From positions 1-48,497 of the IMG/VR virus record IMGVR_UViG_3300022752_000112: a DNA stretch of 48,497 nt; one strand, 5' to 3'. Positions 15,779-22,996 of this stretch are shown piece by piece. Under the pieces are notes generated by a model. It ran no database searches, was not told where the DNA came from, and was given only the letters and a program-made list of their open reading frames with translations. Numbering within the stretch: position 1 is the stretch's first letter; each line of letters begins with the position of its first letter. The translations under genes and the position numbers were made by a program. This DNA is from a virus.

Positions 15779-16531
15779 TTACGATTTGCTTACGCCACCA
15801 ACTCTTTGGTTTGTGTTGATGATTACAGGAGCAACATTTTTACCACTTAGTCGAGGAGCAACTGCTCGGTTTAATGAAGTACCTCCAGAAAGAACTGCCT
15901 TGCTTGACAATACCGCTGTCGGGAACATTGAAATTACTAATGTAGTTAATGCTAATACTGGAAACGTAACTTGGGTGTTTGCATCTACAACAATGCTTTT
16001 GGTAACATCCAAAATATCGCTCTGGAACTGATAAGCATCTCGCATAATGCTAAGGTTCAACGGCGTTGAGTATTGTTTACCATTCGCATCAAAATGACTG
16101 ATAGTTAATGTTTGACTTAACTGTCCGGAAGATGCGGATTGAAAACGCCATTTACTAATAGTTAAAGGCTTGTTTGATGTTTGACCAATCAAAGTCGTAT
16201 AAGAAGAACCCTGCAAGTTTGTTACAGTGATACCTACTGGATTACCAAATTGACCTGTTGGATCGTTAAAGTTATTGTTATATCCGAATAAAACCGCAGT
16301 CAAAGTACCGGGCGTTGTGTTTTGGTACTGGATTACATAAGGATCGGAAATGTTTTGTGGTTGGCTACCATCGGCAAAAGACATATCGCCATCAAAATAG
16401 TCCATACCATCGTAATTGTCATAATCGTCAAATGAGGAAAGGTCGCCATCAAAATAGTCCATACCATCATAGCCGGACATTTTTTCAGCAACTCCTAAAA
16501 AGCGATAAAGTTCTTTTTCGTTTGCGTTCAT
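15779..16531 (-). CDS. Candidate major capsid protein
   Basis: A 250-residue protein. The N-terminal 55 residues carry two copies of YDGMDYFDGD and an acidic spacer. The rest is beta-rich with Gly/Ser/Thr loops and almost no helix (TLTAVLFGYNNNF, GITVTNLQGSSYTTLIG, LTISKWRFQSASSGQLSQ, DILDVTKSIVVDANTQV, FPVLALTTLVISMFP), consistent with a jelly roll. It has its own upstream promoter and a strong terminator, as expected for the most abundant virion protein. Similar segment order occurs in the 314-residue protein. No HK97-type capsid signature is seen. The assignment is inference from context and composition. Confidence 0.6.
   Translation of the reverse strand: MNANEKELYRFLGVAEKMSGYDGMDYFDGDLSSFDDYDNYDGMDYFDGDMSFADGSQPQNISDPYVIQYQNTTPGTLTAVLFGYNNNFNDPTGQFGNPVGITVTNLQGSSYTTLIGQTSNKPLTISKWRFQSASSGQLSQTLTISHFDANGKQYSTPLNLSIMRDAYQFQSDILDVTKSIVVDANTQVTFPVLALTTLVISMFPTAVLSSKAVLSGGTSLNRAVAPRLSGKNVAPVIINTNQRVGGVSKS
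16386..16468. repeat. 26-bp direct repeat in capsid gene
   Basis: Positions 16386-16411 and 16443-16468 are identical (26 bases, 57-base pitch). They encode the duplicated YDGMDYFDGD peptide at the N-terminus of the candidate capsid protein. Exact nucleotide identity suggests recent duplication or conversion. Confidence 0.8.
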
Positions 16532-16700
16532 TTTATAGCGTTTTACGAAATTTACTAATTTATTCTTGGCTTTCTCGCACCACCGGAATTTTTACAAAAA
16601 ATTCTAAAACAAGGTTGCGTCATTTTTTTTAGGTTTTACACATTCAACATTTAGTCGATAGCAAAACAAGTCCAAGCGCCTTGACTTCAGCGTTACTTCG
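16532..16700 (-). other. Leader between capsid-unit genes
   Basis: 169 bases without a convincing gene on either strand. On the minus strand it forms the untranslated leader of the capsid gene; a 22-codon ORF starting near 16623 is possible but unsupported. No hairpin or TAnnTTTG box stands out. A leader this long is unusual in a genome with overlapping genes and may stabilise or regulate the capsid mRNA. Confidence 0.4.
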
Positions 16701-16805
16701 TTATTTCAAACGAGGAGCAACAACTTTTTGATGTACGATTGCACCAACCATAAATAAGGCTAAAATGATTGCGAAATCGGTAACGTTCAATGTTGGTTTT
16801 TTCAT
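16701..16805 (-). CDS. 34-residue membrane peptide upstream of capsid gene
   Basis: Reads MKKPTLNVTDFAIILALFMVGAIV, then a short tail ending APRLK. One membrane span covers residues 10-24. It is the first gene after a good promoter (16843-16870) and is followed by the capsid candidate, so it is probably highly expressed. Likely a virion membrane peptide or capsid-membrane linker. Confidence 0.6.
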   Translation of the reverse strand: MKKPTLNVTDFAIILALFMVGAIVHQKVVAPRLK

Positions 16806-16842
16806 TTTCCTTTGCTTTTAATTATTTGTACTAATTCAAAGT

Positions 16843-16870
16843 CAAATTTAATGTTCCTTTAGTATATCAA
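16843..16870 (-). promoter_or_regulatory. Bacteroidota-type promoter for the capsid unit
   Basis: On the minus strand TTG is followed after 17 bases by TAAATTTG, matching the -33 TTG / -7 TAnnTTTG consensus. The start of the 34-residue gene lies 38 bases downstream. With the terminator at 15726-15757 it defines a separate two-gene capsid transcript. Confidence 0.65.
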
Positions 16871-16946
16871 TTTAGTGTTTATTTGTTCATTTTGATAAGA
16901 AATAAGAGCAATAATCAATAAAATTAAAGCCCTCAAACGAACAAAA

Positions 16947-17813
16947 TTAAATTATAGAAATAACGAGTTTAGATTTAAGAATACCTAAATCGCTAATTGT
17001 TGAAGTTCGGATATTTATTTTGTAATTTTTTTGCAGTTCAAACAAAAAATTCAATTCAGTATTTTTTATTTCTTCTTTTGCTAAAATTATATAACCTCTG
17101 TAATTACAAAAAATCGCTTTTTTATCAAGGTTTCTTTGTATTTCAATAAGTAAATTTTTGTATTTAGATGATAAAACAAACAAAGGAACGAAATCCTTTT
17201 GCTTTTCTGGTTGAAAGGTTTTTTGATATTCTAAATAATAACCAAAGGGATTTTTATATTGTTTTGGAAGTATAAAATTGAAAAAACCTACTTTTTTGGA
17301 TCGTGTCAAATAATCATTAAATCCGGCAACTGGACTAAATTCCTCATTCAGTCCTCCGATTTTTTCTAAAACGTTGCGCCTGAAAAAACAAAATCCATTA
17401 AACGATTGATATTCTTGTAGAGCAAAAAGTTCATCCTGATTGGTTAAACAATGTATTTCATTTTGATTAGTTATATCGAAATTTCCTGCAATTCCTGATA
17501 ACTTTATTTGCTCATAAAATTTCAACGTATTAAGAAGCCAATCATCTTGATAAATAGCATTTTCATATAAAATACAAAGGTGTGTGCCATTGGCGTTTCT
17601 TAAAAGTTGATTAACACATTCAGCGTACAATAACAAAAAAGGTGTACTATTTTCGATTACTAAAGAGGCGTTTGGGATTGTTCCCTTAAATTGATTACAA
17701 TAAAAAAGCAACTCTACATCGGTTCCGGTTTTTTTTATATTGTCTATTAAAATATCTATACTTAATTGGGTAGTGTGGTGGTTTGCTACAAAACAAACCG
17801 AAACTAAATTCAT
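16947..17813 (-). CDS. Glycosyltransferase, family 2-like
   Basis: Starts MNLVSVCFVANHHT, a typical first strand of GT-A glycosyltransferases. It continues with HLCILYENAIYQDDWLL (the place where the DxD motif normally sits; no clean DxD is visible). It then has GFCFFRRNVLEKIGGLNEEF, the conserved acceptor-side segment of GT2 enzymes, followed by FNDYLTRSKKVGF. The degenerate DxD leaves catalysis uncertain. It could modify virion proteins or alter host surface glycans to block superinfection. It overlaps the coiled-coil gene by 4 bases, so it is in the ATPase operon. Confidence 0.75.
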   Translation of the reverse strand: MNLVSVCFVANHHTTQLSIDILIDNIKKTGTDVELLFYCNQFKGTIPNASLVIENSTPFLLLYAECVNQLLRNANGTHLCILYENAIYQDDWLLNTLKFYEQIKLSGIAGNFDITNQNEIHCLTNQDELFALQEYQSFNGFCFFRRNVLEKIGGLNEEFSPVAGFNDYLTRSKKVGFFNFILPKQYKNPFGYYLEYQKTFQPEKQKDFVPLFVLSSKYKNLLIEIQRNLDKKAIFCNYRGYIILAKEEIKNTELNFLFELQKNYKINIRTSTISDLGILKSKLVISII

Positions 17814-18283
17814 TCTTTAGTTTTTTTATTCAATATCTTTTTCAATTCTGCAAAATATAACAATTTTGCTTCATGATTAGTATTCAAATCAAACTCGGCA
17901 AATGTTTCATGAACCCGGTTGATTTTTTCCTGCTTTGATCCCTTTAGTTGAGATGCCTTTAATTGAATATCGTCCCACTCGATTTCATACTCATTACTTA
18001 ATTTTTCAAGAGTTGTTAAGTAATTAGCAACATAAGTATCTGCATCGTTTTTCTTTTTGAAAAGAGCGCTTAATTCTCTTTCAGTGCGTAACAATAAAAT
18101 TTCTAATTCCGTTTTTTCAAATTGTTGTTCCTGATTAAAAAGCGCTAATTTGCTTGTGCCTAACTTTTTTCTCTCTTTAAGTAATTCTATTTCCTTTGAA
18201 ATGCTGATTGATTTTTCAGTTATCATTTGTAAATGAGGAAATGCGCCATTCGAGGCGTTAATTTTTATTTTCGATTTGCTCAT
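17810..18283 (-). CDS. Coiled-coil protein (157 aa)
   Basis: Nearly all residues from 20 to 150 are charged helix with heptad character; there is no membrane span. The start is preceded by AATAAATAAGCATG, the recurrent leader. Position between the packaging-type ATPase and the glycosyltransferase suggests an assembly or scaffolding role, which is inference. Confidence 0.65.
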   Translation of the reverse strand: MSKSKIKINASNGAFPHLQMITEKSISISKEIELLKERKKLGTSKLALFNQEQQFEKTELEILLLRTERELSALFKKKNDADTYVANYLTTLEKLSNEYEIEWDDIQLKASQLKGSKQEKINRVHETFAEFDLNTNHEAKLLYFAELKKILNKKTKE

Positions 18284-18285
18284 GC

Positions 18286-18540
18286 TTATTTATTTTTATT
18301 TTGATTTATTATGTGTTTAATGCTAAAAGGTATTGAAATAGGAACTAAAATAAAATAGAAAACACATACAGCGCCCAAAGAAATAATAAATGCAAATATA
18401 TTGCTGGTATAAACTAATCGGCTGATTTCATTAACCAGAATACGTTTATCACTTCGTTTTGAAACTAAAATCAATCCTACAATATATAAAATTGACCAAA
18501 AGACAAAAAAATTGCTTAACATTTCATTTTTTATTACCAT
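18286..18540 (-). CDS. Two-span membrane protein (about 80 aa)
   Basis: Hydrophobic segments at about 10-26 and 47-72 flank a basic loop (VSKRSDKRILV). The start could be the ATG at 18540, overlapping the ATPase end by 17 bases, or the ATG at 18522 just after that stop; the latter better fits local spacing. PRD1-like viruses encode small membrane proteins next to the packaging ATPase that form the unique packaging vertex; this is a candidate for that role. Confidence 0.65.
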   Translation of the reverse strand: MVIKNEMLSNFFVFWSILYIVGLILVSKRSDKRILVNEISRLVYTSNIFAFIISLGAVCVFYFILVPISIPFSIKHIINQNKNK

Positions 18541-19348
18541 AGTATTGCATTGTATATTGATCCGACATTCCCTCTATTGCCTCTCGTTCGCTACAATTAT
18601 TCATTTCCTTAAATTCTTTAAGATATTTTTTGTTTGCGTACAGATATTGCTCACAACCCTTTCTAAATTCGTCAAGCGTAAAATCTCCCTCAATTTTATT
18701 AGCAAAATTATGAATGTAAACATAAAATCGAGTATCGCCATTAAAGTAACGATTGTTTACGATATTTTGCGCTATCTTCATCATCGTTGGATTATTTACT
18801 TTTCCTTTAATATCCATAACGTTGTCGGCTTGGTAGTGCATCCTTACCCAACGAGCATTCTGCCAAATTCGTGGTTCAACTGGACGTAATGATTGATAAG
18901 AAATAAGAACATCAACCGCTCGATGCCTTAAAGAAACTAATCCGGAAACAATCTTTTCCATGTGAGAAACATTCAGGATATAAGTATTAACATCTTCTAA
19001 AACCAACAATCCATTTCTAAAATAACGCATCAAAAATTCTATTGCCTCTCTTTTTTTAGCAATATCTAAACTTTTTGCATCTATCCTACGACATTCGACT
19101 TCATTTGACCTTGACCAACTTGGAATATCTTTTAATGCTAAAGTTTTGGCTTCAAAATTTTTAAGTCCATTTTTTTCAAATTGACTTTTAGTATATTCGC
19201 CATTGGTATCAAATATCAAGCACTTGCGACCTTTTACTTTCGTAGCAATTTTATCTCGGCAGTAATCATAAATAATATATTGGTTAAGGTATGTTTTACC
19301 AACTCCCTGTATTCCTGTTATACACATCATTCCTGCCTCTCTTGACAT
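18524..19348 (-). CDS. HerA/FtsK-superfamily ATPase, packaging candidate
   Basis: The Walker A motif GIQGVGKT is at 12-19, and CLIFDTNGEYT gives the second strand. The Walker B motif LLVLED is at 114-119, and a polar motif (LISYQSLRP, Gln at 152) is followed by an arginine-rich segment (IWQNARWVRM), the order seen in HerA/FtsK ATPases. The 274-residue size matches the packaging ATPases of PRD1-, PM2- and A32-type viruses rather than conjugation coupling proteins. No terminase is present in the window. Zot-like filamentous-phage ATPases are an alternative, but the rest of the genome is not filamentous-phage-like. Confidence 0.75.
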   Translation of the reverse strand: MSREAGMMCITGIQGVGKTYLNQYIIYDYCRDKIATKVKGRKCLIFDTNGEYTKSQFEKNGLKNFEAKTLALKDIPSWSRSNEVECRRIDAKSLDIAKKREAIEFLMRYFRNGLLVLEDVNTYILNVSHMEKIVSGLVSLRHRAVDVLISYQSLRPVEPRIWQNARWVRMHYQADNVMDIKGKVNNPTMMKIAQNIVNNRYFNGDTRFYVYIHNFANKIEGDFTLDEFRKGCEQYLYANKKYLKEFKEMNNCSEREAIEGMSDQYTMQYYGNKK

Positions 19349-19351
19349 TTT

Positions 19352-20467
19352 CTATTCTTTTGTAGGTGTTTCAGTTAGTAAAGATAAGTCATTTATGCTA
19401 TTGTCCATTTCATTCAAAATATCGGCATCCAAAGGCTGTCTATTCTTTTTTATTCTTTCTGGATTAGAATTTGTTTTATATTTTTCAACTGGCGGAGGAG
19501 GTGGACTTGAATAATAATCGTTTGTTGGTTCTGGAGGATAGTTGTTTACTACTCCATTCATTTTTCGCTCTCTTAATTGCATTAAAAGTTGATTGTTCGT
19601 TGTTACTATGGCATTTAATTTTATTCCTTGTTCTGCCAAAAGAGATAAACCTGAAATTGCTAAATTGATACTTGCATTTGGTTGTATGTTATTTTCCAAA
19701 AATACCTCAGTTAAATCCTCTGTCAAACCCTCCCTTTTTTCGTCCGAAATTTTCGATGCTACTTGAATTTCGCCTAATTGATTTAAGAAATAATCTTTTA
19801 TTGTTGCCTCAACTCCACCGGGCAGTTCAACTAAAGCAGTTAAATCCATCTCATTATTTAATTCATATTCCATCAATTTATTTGGATTTGTGTCTTTAGT
19901 TGCATACCATACAAACCCTACCTCAAGCAATCCGCATACTAAATCGACAATCGTTTTGGCAAATCTTTTGGCTTTGCGTTTCTCTTTTTGGTTATCGTTT
20001 ACTGTTGATGGCGCTTGATTTCCGGGATTGAAAATTCTTTGTTTTTGGTTATTTTCACTTTCCGTTTTTGCGCTTCTTAATTCTTCATCGGAGGGAAACT
20101 CGAACGCCTGATTGTATGTTTTTGGTTCTGCATAGGCGCTTTTATTGTTCTTTTGAAAATCGGCAAATGGATCAAATTTATCATCCATAACGTAATCTCT
20201 TACATTTGGTTCTTCTCGATTTAATGGATCAATAAATGGTTTTTCCATGCTTGTATTGTTTCCTTGTGCGACCTCCTCTGTTATTTCTACAACCTCGCTG
20301 GTTAATTCGTTATGTAATTTTTGTAATTCCTCGAAATCGGAGGCTGGAGTTATTTTGTCTGCTAACTCTGGATTGGATTGTATGCTTTTTTTAATGTTTT
20401 CTAACATTGTCCTTTCCCGGTAGTTAAGGTTTCCCTTTTTCTTGTAAAAATCTGTATTCTTATTCAT
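19352..20467 (-). CDS. ATPase-partner protein with disordered ends
   Basis: Of the 371 residues, the first 150 are charged and low-complexity. A basic stretch (about 160-170) leads to a hydrophobic helix (about 172-192, IVDLVCGLLEVGFVWYA) and a helical middle. The C-terminus is Pro/Tyr-rich (PPEPTNDYYSSPPPPPVEKY) and disordered. The gene stops 3 bases before the ATPase start. It could be a portal-vertex or membrane-associated packaging factor; no family is recognised. Confidence 0.65.
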   Translation of the reverse strand: MNKNTDFYKKKGNLNYRERTMLENIKKSIQSNPELADKITPASDFEELQKLHNELTSEVVEITEEVAQGNNTSMEKPFIDPLNREEPNVRDYVMDDKFDPFADFQKNNKSAYAEPKTYNQAFEFPSDEELRSAKTESENNQKQRIFNPGNQAPSTVNDNQKEKRKAKRFAKTIVDLVCGLLEVGFVWYATKDTNPNKLMEYELNNEMDLTALVELPGGVEATIKDYFLNQLGEIQVASKISDEKREGLTEDLTEVFLENNIQPNASINLAISGLSLLAEQGIKLNAIVTTNNQLLMQLRERKMNGVVNNYPPEPTNDYYSSPPPPPVEKYKTNSNPERIKKNRQPLDADILNEMDNSINDLSLLTETPTKE

Positions 20468-20903
20468 GGCTTATTTTTTCTAACAATTTACTTAAACATA
20501 CTTTGTACTTATCTAAAAACTCTTTATCTCTCTTAAACTTATCAGGCATCAATTTTTCAAAATGAGAAATAGCCACATTTACACTATTTGGATAAGTTCT
20601 AAATTTTTGTGCAATTTTTCTTTTTGAAATTCCCAAGTGTTTGTTAAGCAGTACGAATAAGGTAATTTTGGCTTGGTATATTTCATTTCTTGAATACTTT
20701 TCAAAAAATGTCTTTTGAGAAACATTAAATTCTACACAAACTATATTAGTTGCCATTTCCAGATTGTTTGCGTGTTTTTCCTTATTCAATAAAATGTTAC
20801 TTATTGCCTCAATAACTTCATCTATCGGCAGGATTGATAAAACTTCGGTTATTTTTTTAAGCAAAACATTTATATTCTTATTTACTTCAAGCACGTTGTT
20901 CAT
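20460..20903 (-). CDS. DnaA domain IV-like DNA-binding protein
   Basis: The C-terminal half (QAKITLFVLLNKHLGISKRKIAQKFRTYPNSVNVAISHFEKL) has the helix pattern of DnaA domain IV: 'A..l.r.l...S...Ia..f....sv..ai...e'. No AAA+ domain is present. In many Bacteroidota phages such stand-alone domains bind DNA as replication or transcription factors. It heads the ATPase operon. A -7-like box lies 31 bases upstream of its start. Confidence 0.65.
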   Translation of the reverse strand: MNNVLEVNKNINVLLKKITEVLSILPIDEVIEAISNILLNKEKHANNLEMATNIVCVEFNVSQKTFFEKYSRNEIYQAKITLFVLLNKHLGISKRKIAQKFRTYPNSVNVAISHFEKLMPDKFKRDKEFLDKYKVCLSKLLEKISHE

Positions 20904-20933
20904 TTTTGCCTATTTGGTTTGAGCAATAAAGCA

Positions 20934-20941
20934 CAAATATA
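20934..20941 (-). promoter_or_regulatory. Promoter -7 box TATATTTG for the ATPase operon
   Basis: The minus strand reads TATATTTGTGCTT, the same 13 bases found at 7272-7284 (minus) and 37922-37934 (plus). TATATTTG fits the Bacteroidota -7 consensus. A TTG at -33 is not visible. Confidence 0.45.
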
Positions 20942-20988
20942 ATAAATTTTCTAATCTACATTGATTAAATGTTTTCTTGTTTTTTATC

Positions 20989-20996
20989 TAAATTTG
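20989..20996 (+). promoter_or_regulatory. Promoter -7 box TAAATTTG for the OB-fold gene
   Basis: TAAATTTG lies 13 bases upstream of the 21010 start, giving a very short leader. The nearest TTG (20961-20963) is 25 bases upstream, longer than usual. Together with the minus-strand box at 20934-20941 it makes this 106-base gap a divergent promoter region. Confidence 0.45.
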
Positions 20997-21009
20997 TTTT
21001 TTACGCTTT

Positions 21010-21285
21010 ATGATTTTTGACACAGAACAAATTGCTTTTAACAAAATAAGAGGCAAGGTAGTTGAACTAATTGAACACGAAAAATTTTGCTCAGTTACTT
21101 TACAAGTTGGTCATGCTAATTTTCGTTTGGTAAACTTATCTTGTAAAAAGATTTATTTTGAAAAACTATTGAAATCAATAGAATTGGAGGATAAGGTTGT
21201 CTGTCAGTTTTATGTTTCAAGTATTAAAAAAAATGAAAGGTGGTACAATCATTTAAGTTTATTGAGTTGTGAAAAACAAACTTAA
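21010..21285 (+). CDS. OB-fold (SSB/DUF3127-like) protein
   Basis: The segment KIRGKVVELIEHEKFCSVTLQV through DKVVCQFYVSSIKKNERWYNHLSLL has the strand pattern of short OB-fold single-strand-DNA-binding proteins. It opens with 'G.v..i', has a mid-domain 'd.v.c.f.vss', and closes with an aromatic W-Y strand. It is the only plus-strand gene in a 36-kb minus-strand stretch, with its own promoter box, so it is regulated independently. No other SSB is evident in the window. Confidence in the fold is moderate. Confidence 0.6.
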   Translation: MIFDTEQIAFNKIRGKVVELIEHEKFCSVTLQVGHANFRLVNLSCKKIYFEKLLKSIELEDKVVCQFYVSSIKKNERWYNHLSLLSCEKQT

Positions 21286-21488
21286 TTTATGCCATCTAAA
21301 TCGTGTTTCAATTTAAGTAATTCCAGTTGCTTAATTTCGTGATCCAAAGCCTCGTTTTTTTGTTGAAGTTTTATGATTTCTTTCTGGTTGAGATAAGTCA
21401 TAAGAGCAACCGCTCCAGCGGTTAAAACGCTAATCGAAACTAAGATATTGATTAAACTATCGCTTTTTTTTACTATTGGAGTTATCAT
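21282..21488 (-). CDS. Small membrane protein with coiled-coil tail
   Basis: Of 68 residues, 14-32 form a membrane span (ILVSISVLTAGAVALMTYL) followed by a Gln/Glu/Lys/Leu coiled coil. It is convergent with and overlaps the OB-fold gene by 4 bases, and it is coupled upstream by an ATGA overlap. Another candidate virion membrane or i-spanin-like protein. Confidence 0.65.
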   Translation of the reverse strand: MITPIVKKSDSLINILVSISVLTAGAVALMTYLNQKEIIKLQQKNEALDHEIKQLELLKLKHDLDGIN

Positions 21489-21643
21489 TTTCTTTGTTTG
21501 TCCATTTCAGGTTTAACAATATATCTATATCCTAAATACCCAACGAGAGCCAGTCCGATTATCCAAAATATAGCATTTGATTTTTTAGTCGTTCCAACGC
21601 CTCCACCAGAACCAAAATTTGATGTATTAAAATTTGTTATCAT
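21485..21643 (-). CDS. 52-residue membrane protein with Gly-rich N-terminus
   Basis: The N-terminus reads MITNFNTSNFGSGGG; one span lies at about 26-43 (IFWIIGLALVGYLGYRYI) and the tail is basic. Both ends are in ATGA overlaps (with 21488 and 21640). The Asn/Gly-rich start followed by a span is similar to other small virion proteins here. Confidence 0.65.
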   Translation of the reverse strand: MITNFNTSNFGSGGGVGTTKKSNAIFWIIGLALVGYLGYRYIVKPEMDKQRK

Positions 21644-22122
21644 TGTTTTTGTATTTGAAATTGTGTACTATTTATTGGATTTTCTAAAAGAGAAAATTTA
21701 TTGGCAATTACTAAACCATTTTCTTCGTTTGGTTCATAGGTTTCCCAAATCAAATCATAACAATTTGGCAAAAGCGATTTCATTTCCTCCATGCTTATTT
21801 CTCTTAAACCATTTTTAATTGCATTATACAACTCTTTTTCTATTAAGATACCTAACTGCTCGTCTGCATGGTTTTTCGGTTCATCTGCGCCGTCCTCGTC
21901 AGTTTCATAAGCAAAACTATCTAACAATAAATCAACTAAATCCGCATCGAGTTCTTTTAATTTCTCGATAGTATCTTCGCCTATTTTTTGACCAATTCTT
22001 TTTTTGCTTTCAATTAAATTTTTAAGTTGAGTAATTTCTCGGATTTTCAGTTGTAAGTTTCTATCTAAATCGGAAATATCAACCTCGTTTTTTTCTAAAA
22101 CTTTTTCAAATGCTAATTTCAT
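21640..22122 (-). CDS. Helical hypothetical protein (160 aa)
   Basis: A soluble, acidic, mostly helical protein with a coiled-coil N-terminal half (about 15-65) and an acidic centre (ETDEDGADEP). No membrane span or catalytic motif. It is last before two tail-anchored peptides in a run that also contains the cell-wall hydrolases. Function unknown. Confidence 0.65.
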   Translation of the reverse strand: MKLAFEKVLEKNEVDISDLDRNLQLKIREITQLKNLIESKKRIGQKIGEDTIEKLKELDADLVDLLLDSFAYETDEDGADEPKNHADEQLGILIEKELYNAIKNGLREISMEEMKSLLPNCYDLIWETYEPNEENGLVIANKFSLLENPINSTQFQIQKQ

Positions 22123-22166
22123 ACTTCTATTTTTTCAAAATTACTTATTTTCCAATCATCATTCAT
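22119..22166 (-). CDS. Possible 15-residue leader peptide
   Basis: MNDDWKISNFEKIEV ends in an ATGA overlap with the next gene and begins after CAAATAAGTATG, the recurrent strong start context. Ribosomes could be delivered to the 22122 gene by this peptide. It could also be chance in AT-rich DNA. Confidence 0.3.
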   Translation of the reverse strand: MNDDWKISNFEKIEV

Positions 22167-22168
22167 AC

Positions 22169-22345
22169 TTATTTGTTTTTTGTTATTTCTATTAAATTAT
22201 CTTCGCTTAATAGCAAAATTTCATTTTCAATCTGCACTTTATAGATTTTTCTTTTCTTGTTAAAAACACCTATAATGATTGCTTCTATTTGATAAATAGG
22301 AACCAGCGAAATAATATCTCCAACCTTAAATTTTTCATTTGCCAT
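22169..22345 (-). CDS. Small KOW/SH3-like protein (58 aa)
   Basis: MANEKFKVGDIISLVP then EAIIIGVFNKKRKIYKVQIE suggests a small beta barrel similar to KOW/SH3 folds (short 'vGd.v' start, a turn, then basic strands). The protein at 40352-40498 has the same layout (YSIGQTITLLNG then KAVVIGKDEKKKIYTVIL), so the two may be distant paralogues. Role unknown. Confidence 0.55.
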   Translation of the reverse strand: MANEKFKVGDIISLVPIYQIEAIIIGVFNKKRKIYKVQIENEILLLSEDNLIEITKNK

Positions 22346-22441
22346 AATTTGAATTTTTATTATTTTTTATCTGTTAATTTTATTGTTCGTGTTCTTGGAA
22401 AACCTTTTGCTTTACCTGTTGGTGTTTGTATAATAAACTTA
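22346..22441 (-). other. Gap with possible coding remnant
   Basis: 96 bases without an ATG-started gene. On the minus strand one frame stays open after TAG and encodes FIIQTPTGKAKGFPRTRTIK-like sequence before TAA, which looks more like protein than random AT-rich DNA. It could be a gene with a non-standard start or a frameshifted extension of the M15 peptidase upstream. Unproven. Confidence 0.25.
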
Positions 22442-22996
22442 TTAAACTATTAAATAACCATTAGCATCTTTCTTATTCGCTAAATATAGGGACTTTAATT
22501 CAGGAATAGTTCCTTTGGTTAATTGAAAGTGAGGCAAATCCTTTAGCGTTTTCCAGTCGCCTCCCCAATCTAACCCTAAATCCTTTCCAATTTGTGCTAC
22601 TTCTTTTGTTATTCCTTTTTTGAATGTTACTTTTCCATTTTCGGTAAAATAGCAATCAAAGGCTAAAGCGTAGTTGTGATAACTCGATCCGCCTTTTGCA
22701 TTAGTAACAATCGAACCGGGAGCAGTTCTGCCTTGAGCATATAACCTATTTTGCTCCTCCCAAGTTCTGTAACCATTGGTAATTTTCAATCTATGTCCTA
22801 ATTTTTTTTCAACTTGATTGATAAATTGACTTGCTAAAGGTCTAATGTCAGGATGCAATTTGCTAATTATTTTATCGGTTTCAGCATCCCAAGTTGGTAA
22901 AGTTTCCATTTGAATTTTTTTTGTTAATAACGATGCTACAATTAAGGTTGCTACAAAAACGATGGCTAAAGTAACAATCAATTTTTGGTTTTTCAT
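22442..22996 (-). CDS. Membrane-anchored M15 peptidase (peptidoglycan hydrolase)
   Basis: Span at about 7-24, then a VanY/L-alanyl-D-glutamate-type M15 domain. The motifs are ITNGYRTWEEQNRLYAQGR, the zinc motif SSYHNYALAFD (H107, D114) and the last ligand LPHFQL (H156). M15 enzymes cut peptide stems of peptidoglycan. The membrane anchor and location beside other hydrolases argue for a virion-borne entry enzyme, although a lysis endolysin is possible. The start overlaps the upstream stop by one base. Confidence 0.85.
   Translation of the reverse strand: MKNQKLIVTLAIVFVATLIVASLLTKKIQMETLPTWDAETDKIISKLHPDIRPLASQFINQVEKKLGHRLKITNGYRTWEEQNRLYAQGRTAPGSIVTNAKGGSSYHNYALAFDCYFTENGKVTFKKGITKEVAQIGKDLGLDWGGDWKTLKDLPHFQLTKGTIPELKSLYLANKKDANGYLIV

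Noticed and set aside
16386-16468. 26-bp repeat considered as CRISPR-like or recombination site
   Set aside because: Only two copies, in frame, encoding a duplicated peptide; no further units or cas genes.
18524-19348. HerA/FtsK ATPase considered as a conjugative coupling protein
   Set aside because: No relaxase, VirB4 or other transfer genes; size and neighbours fit a viral packaging ATPase better.
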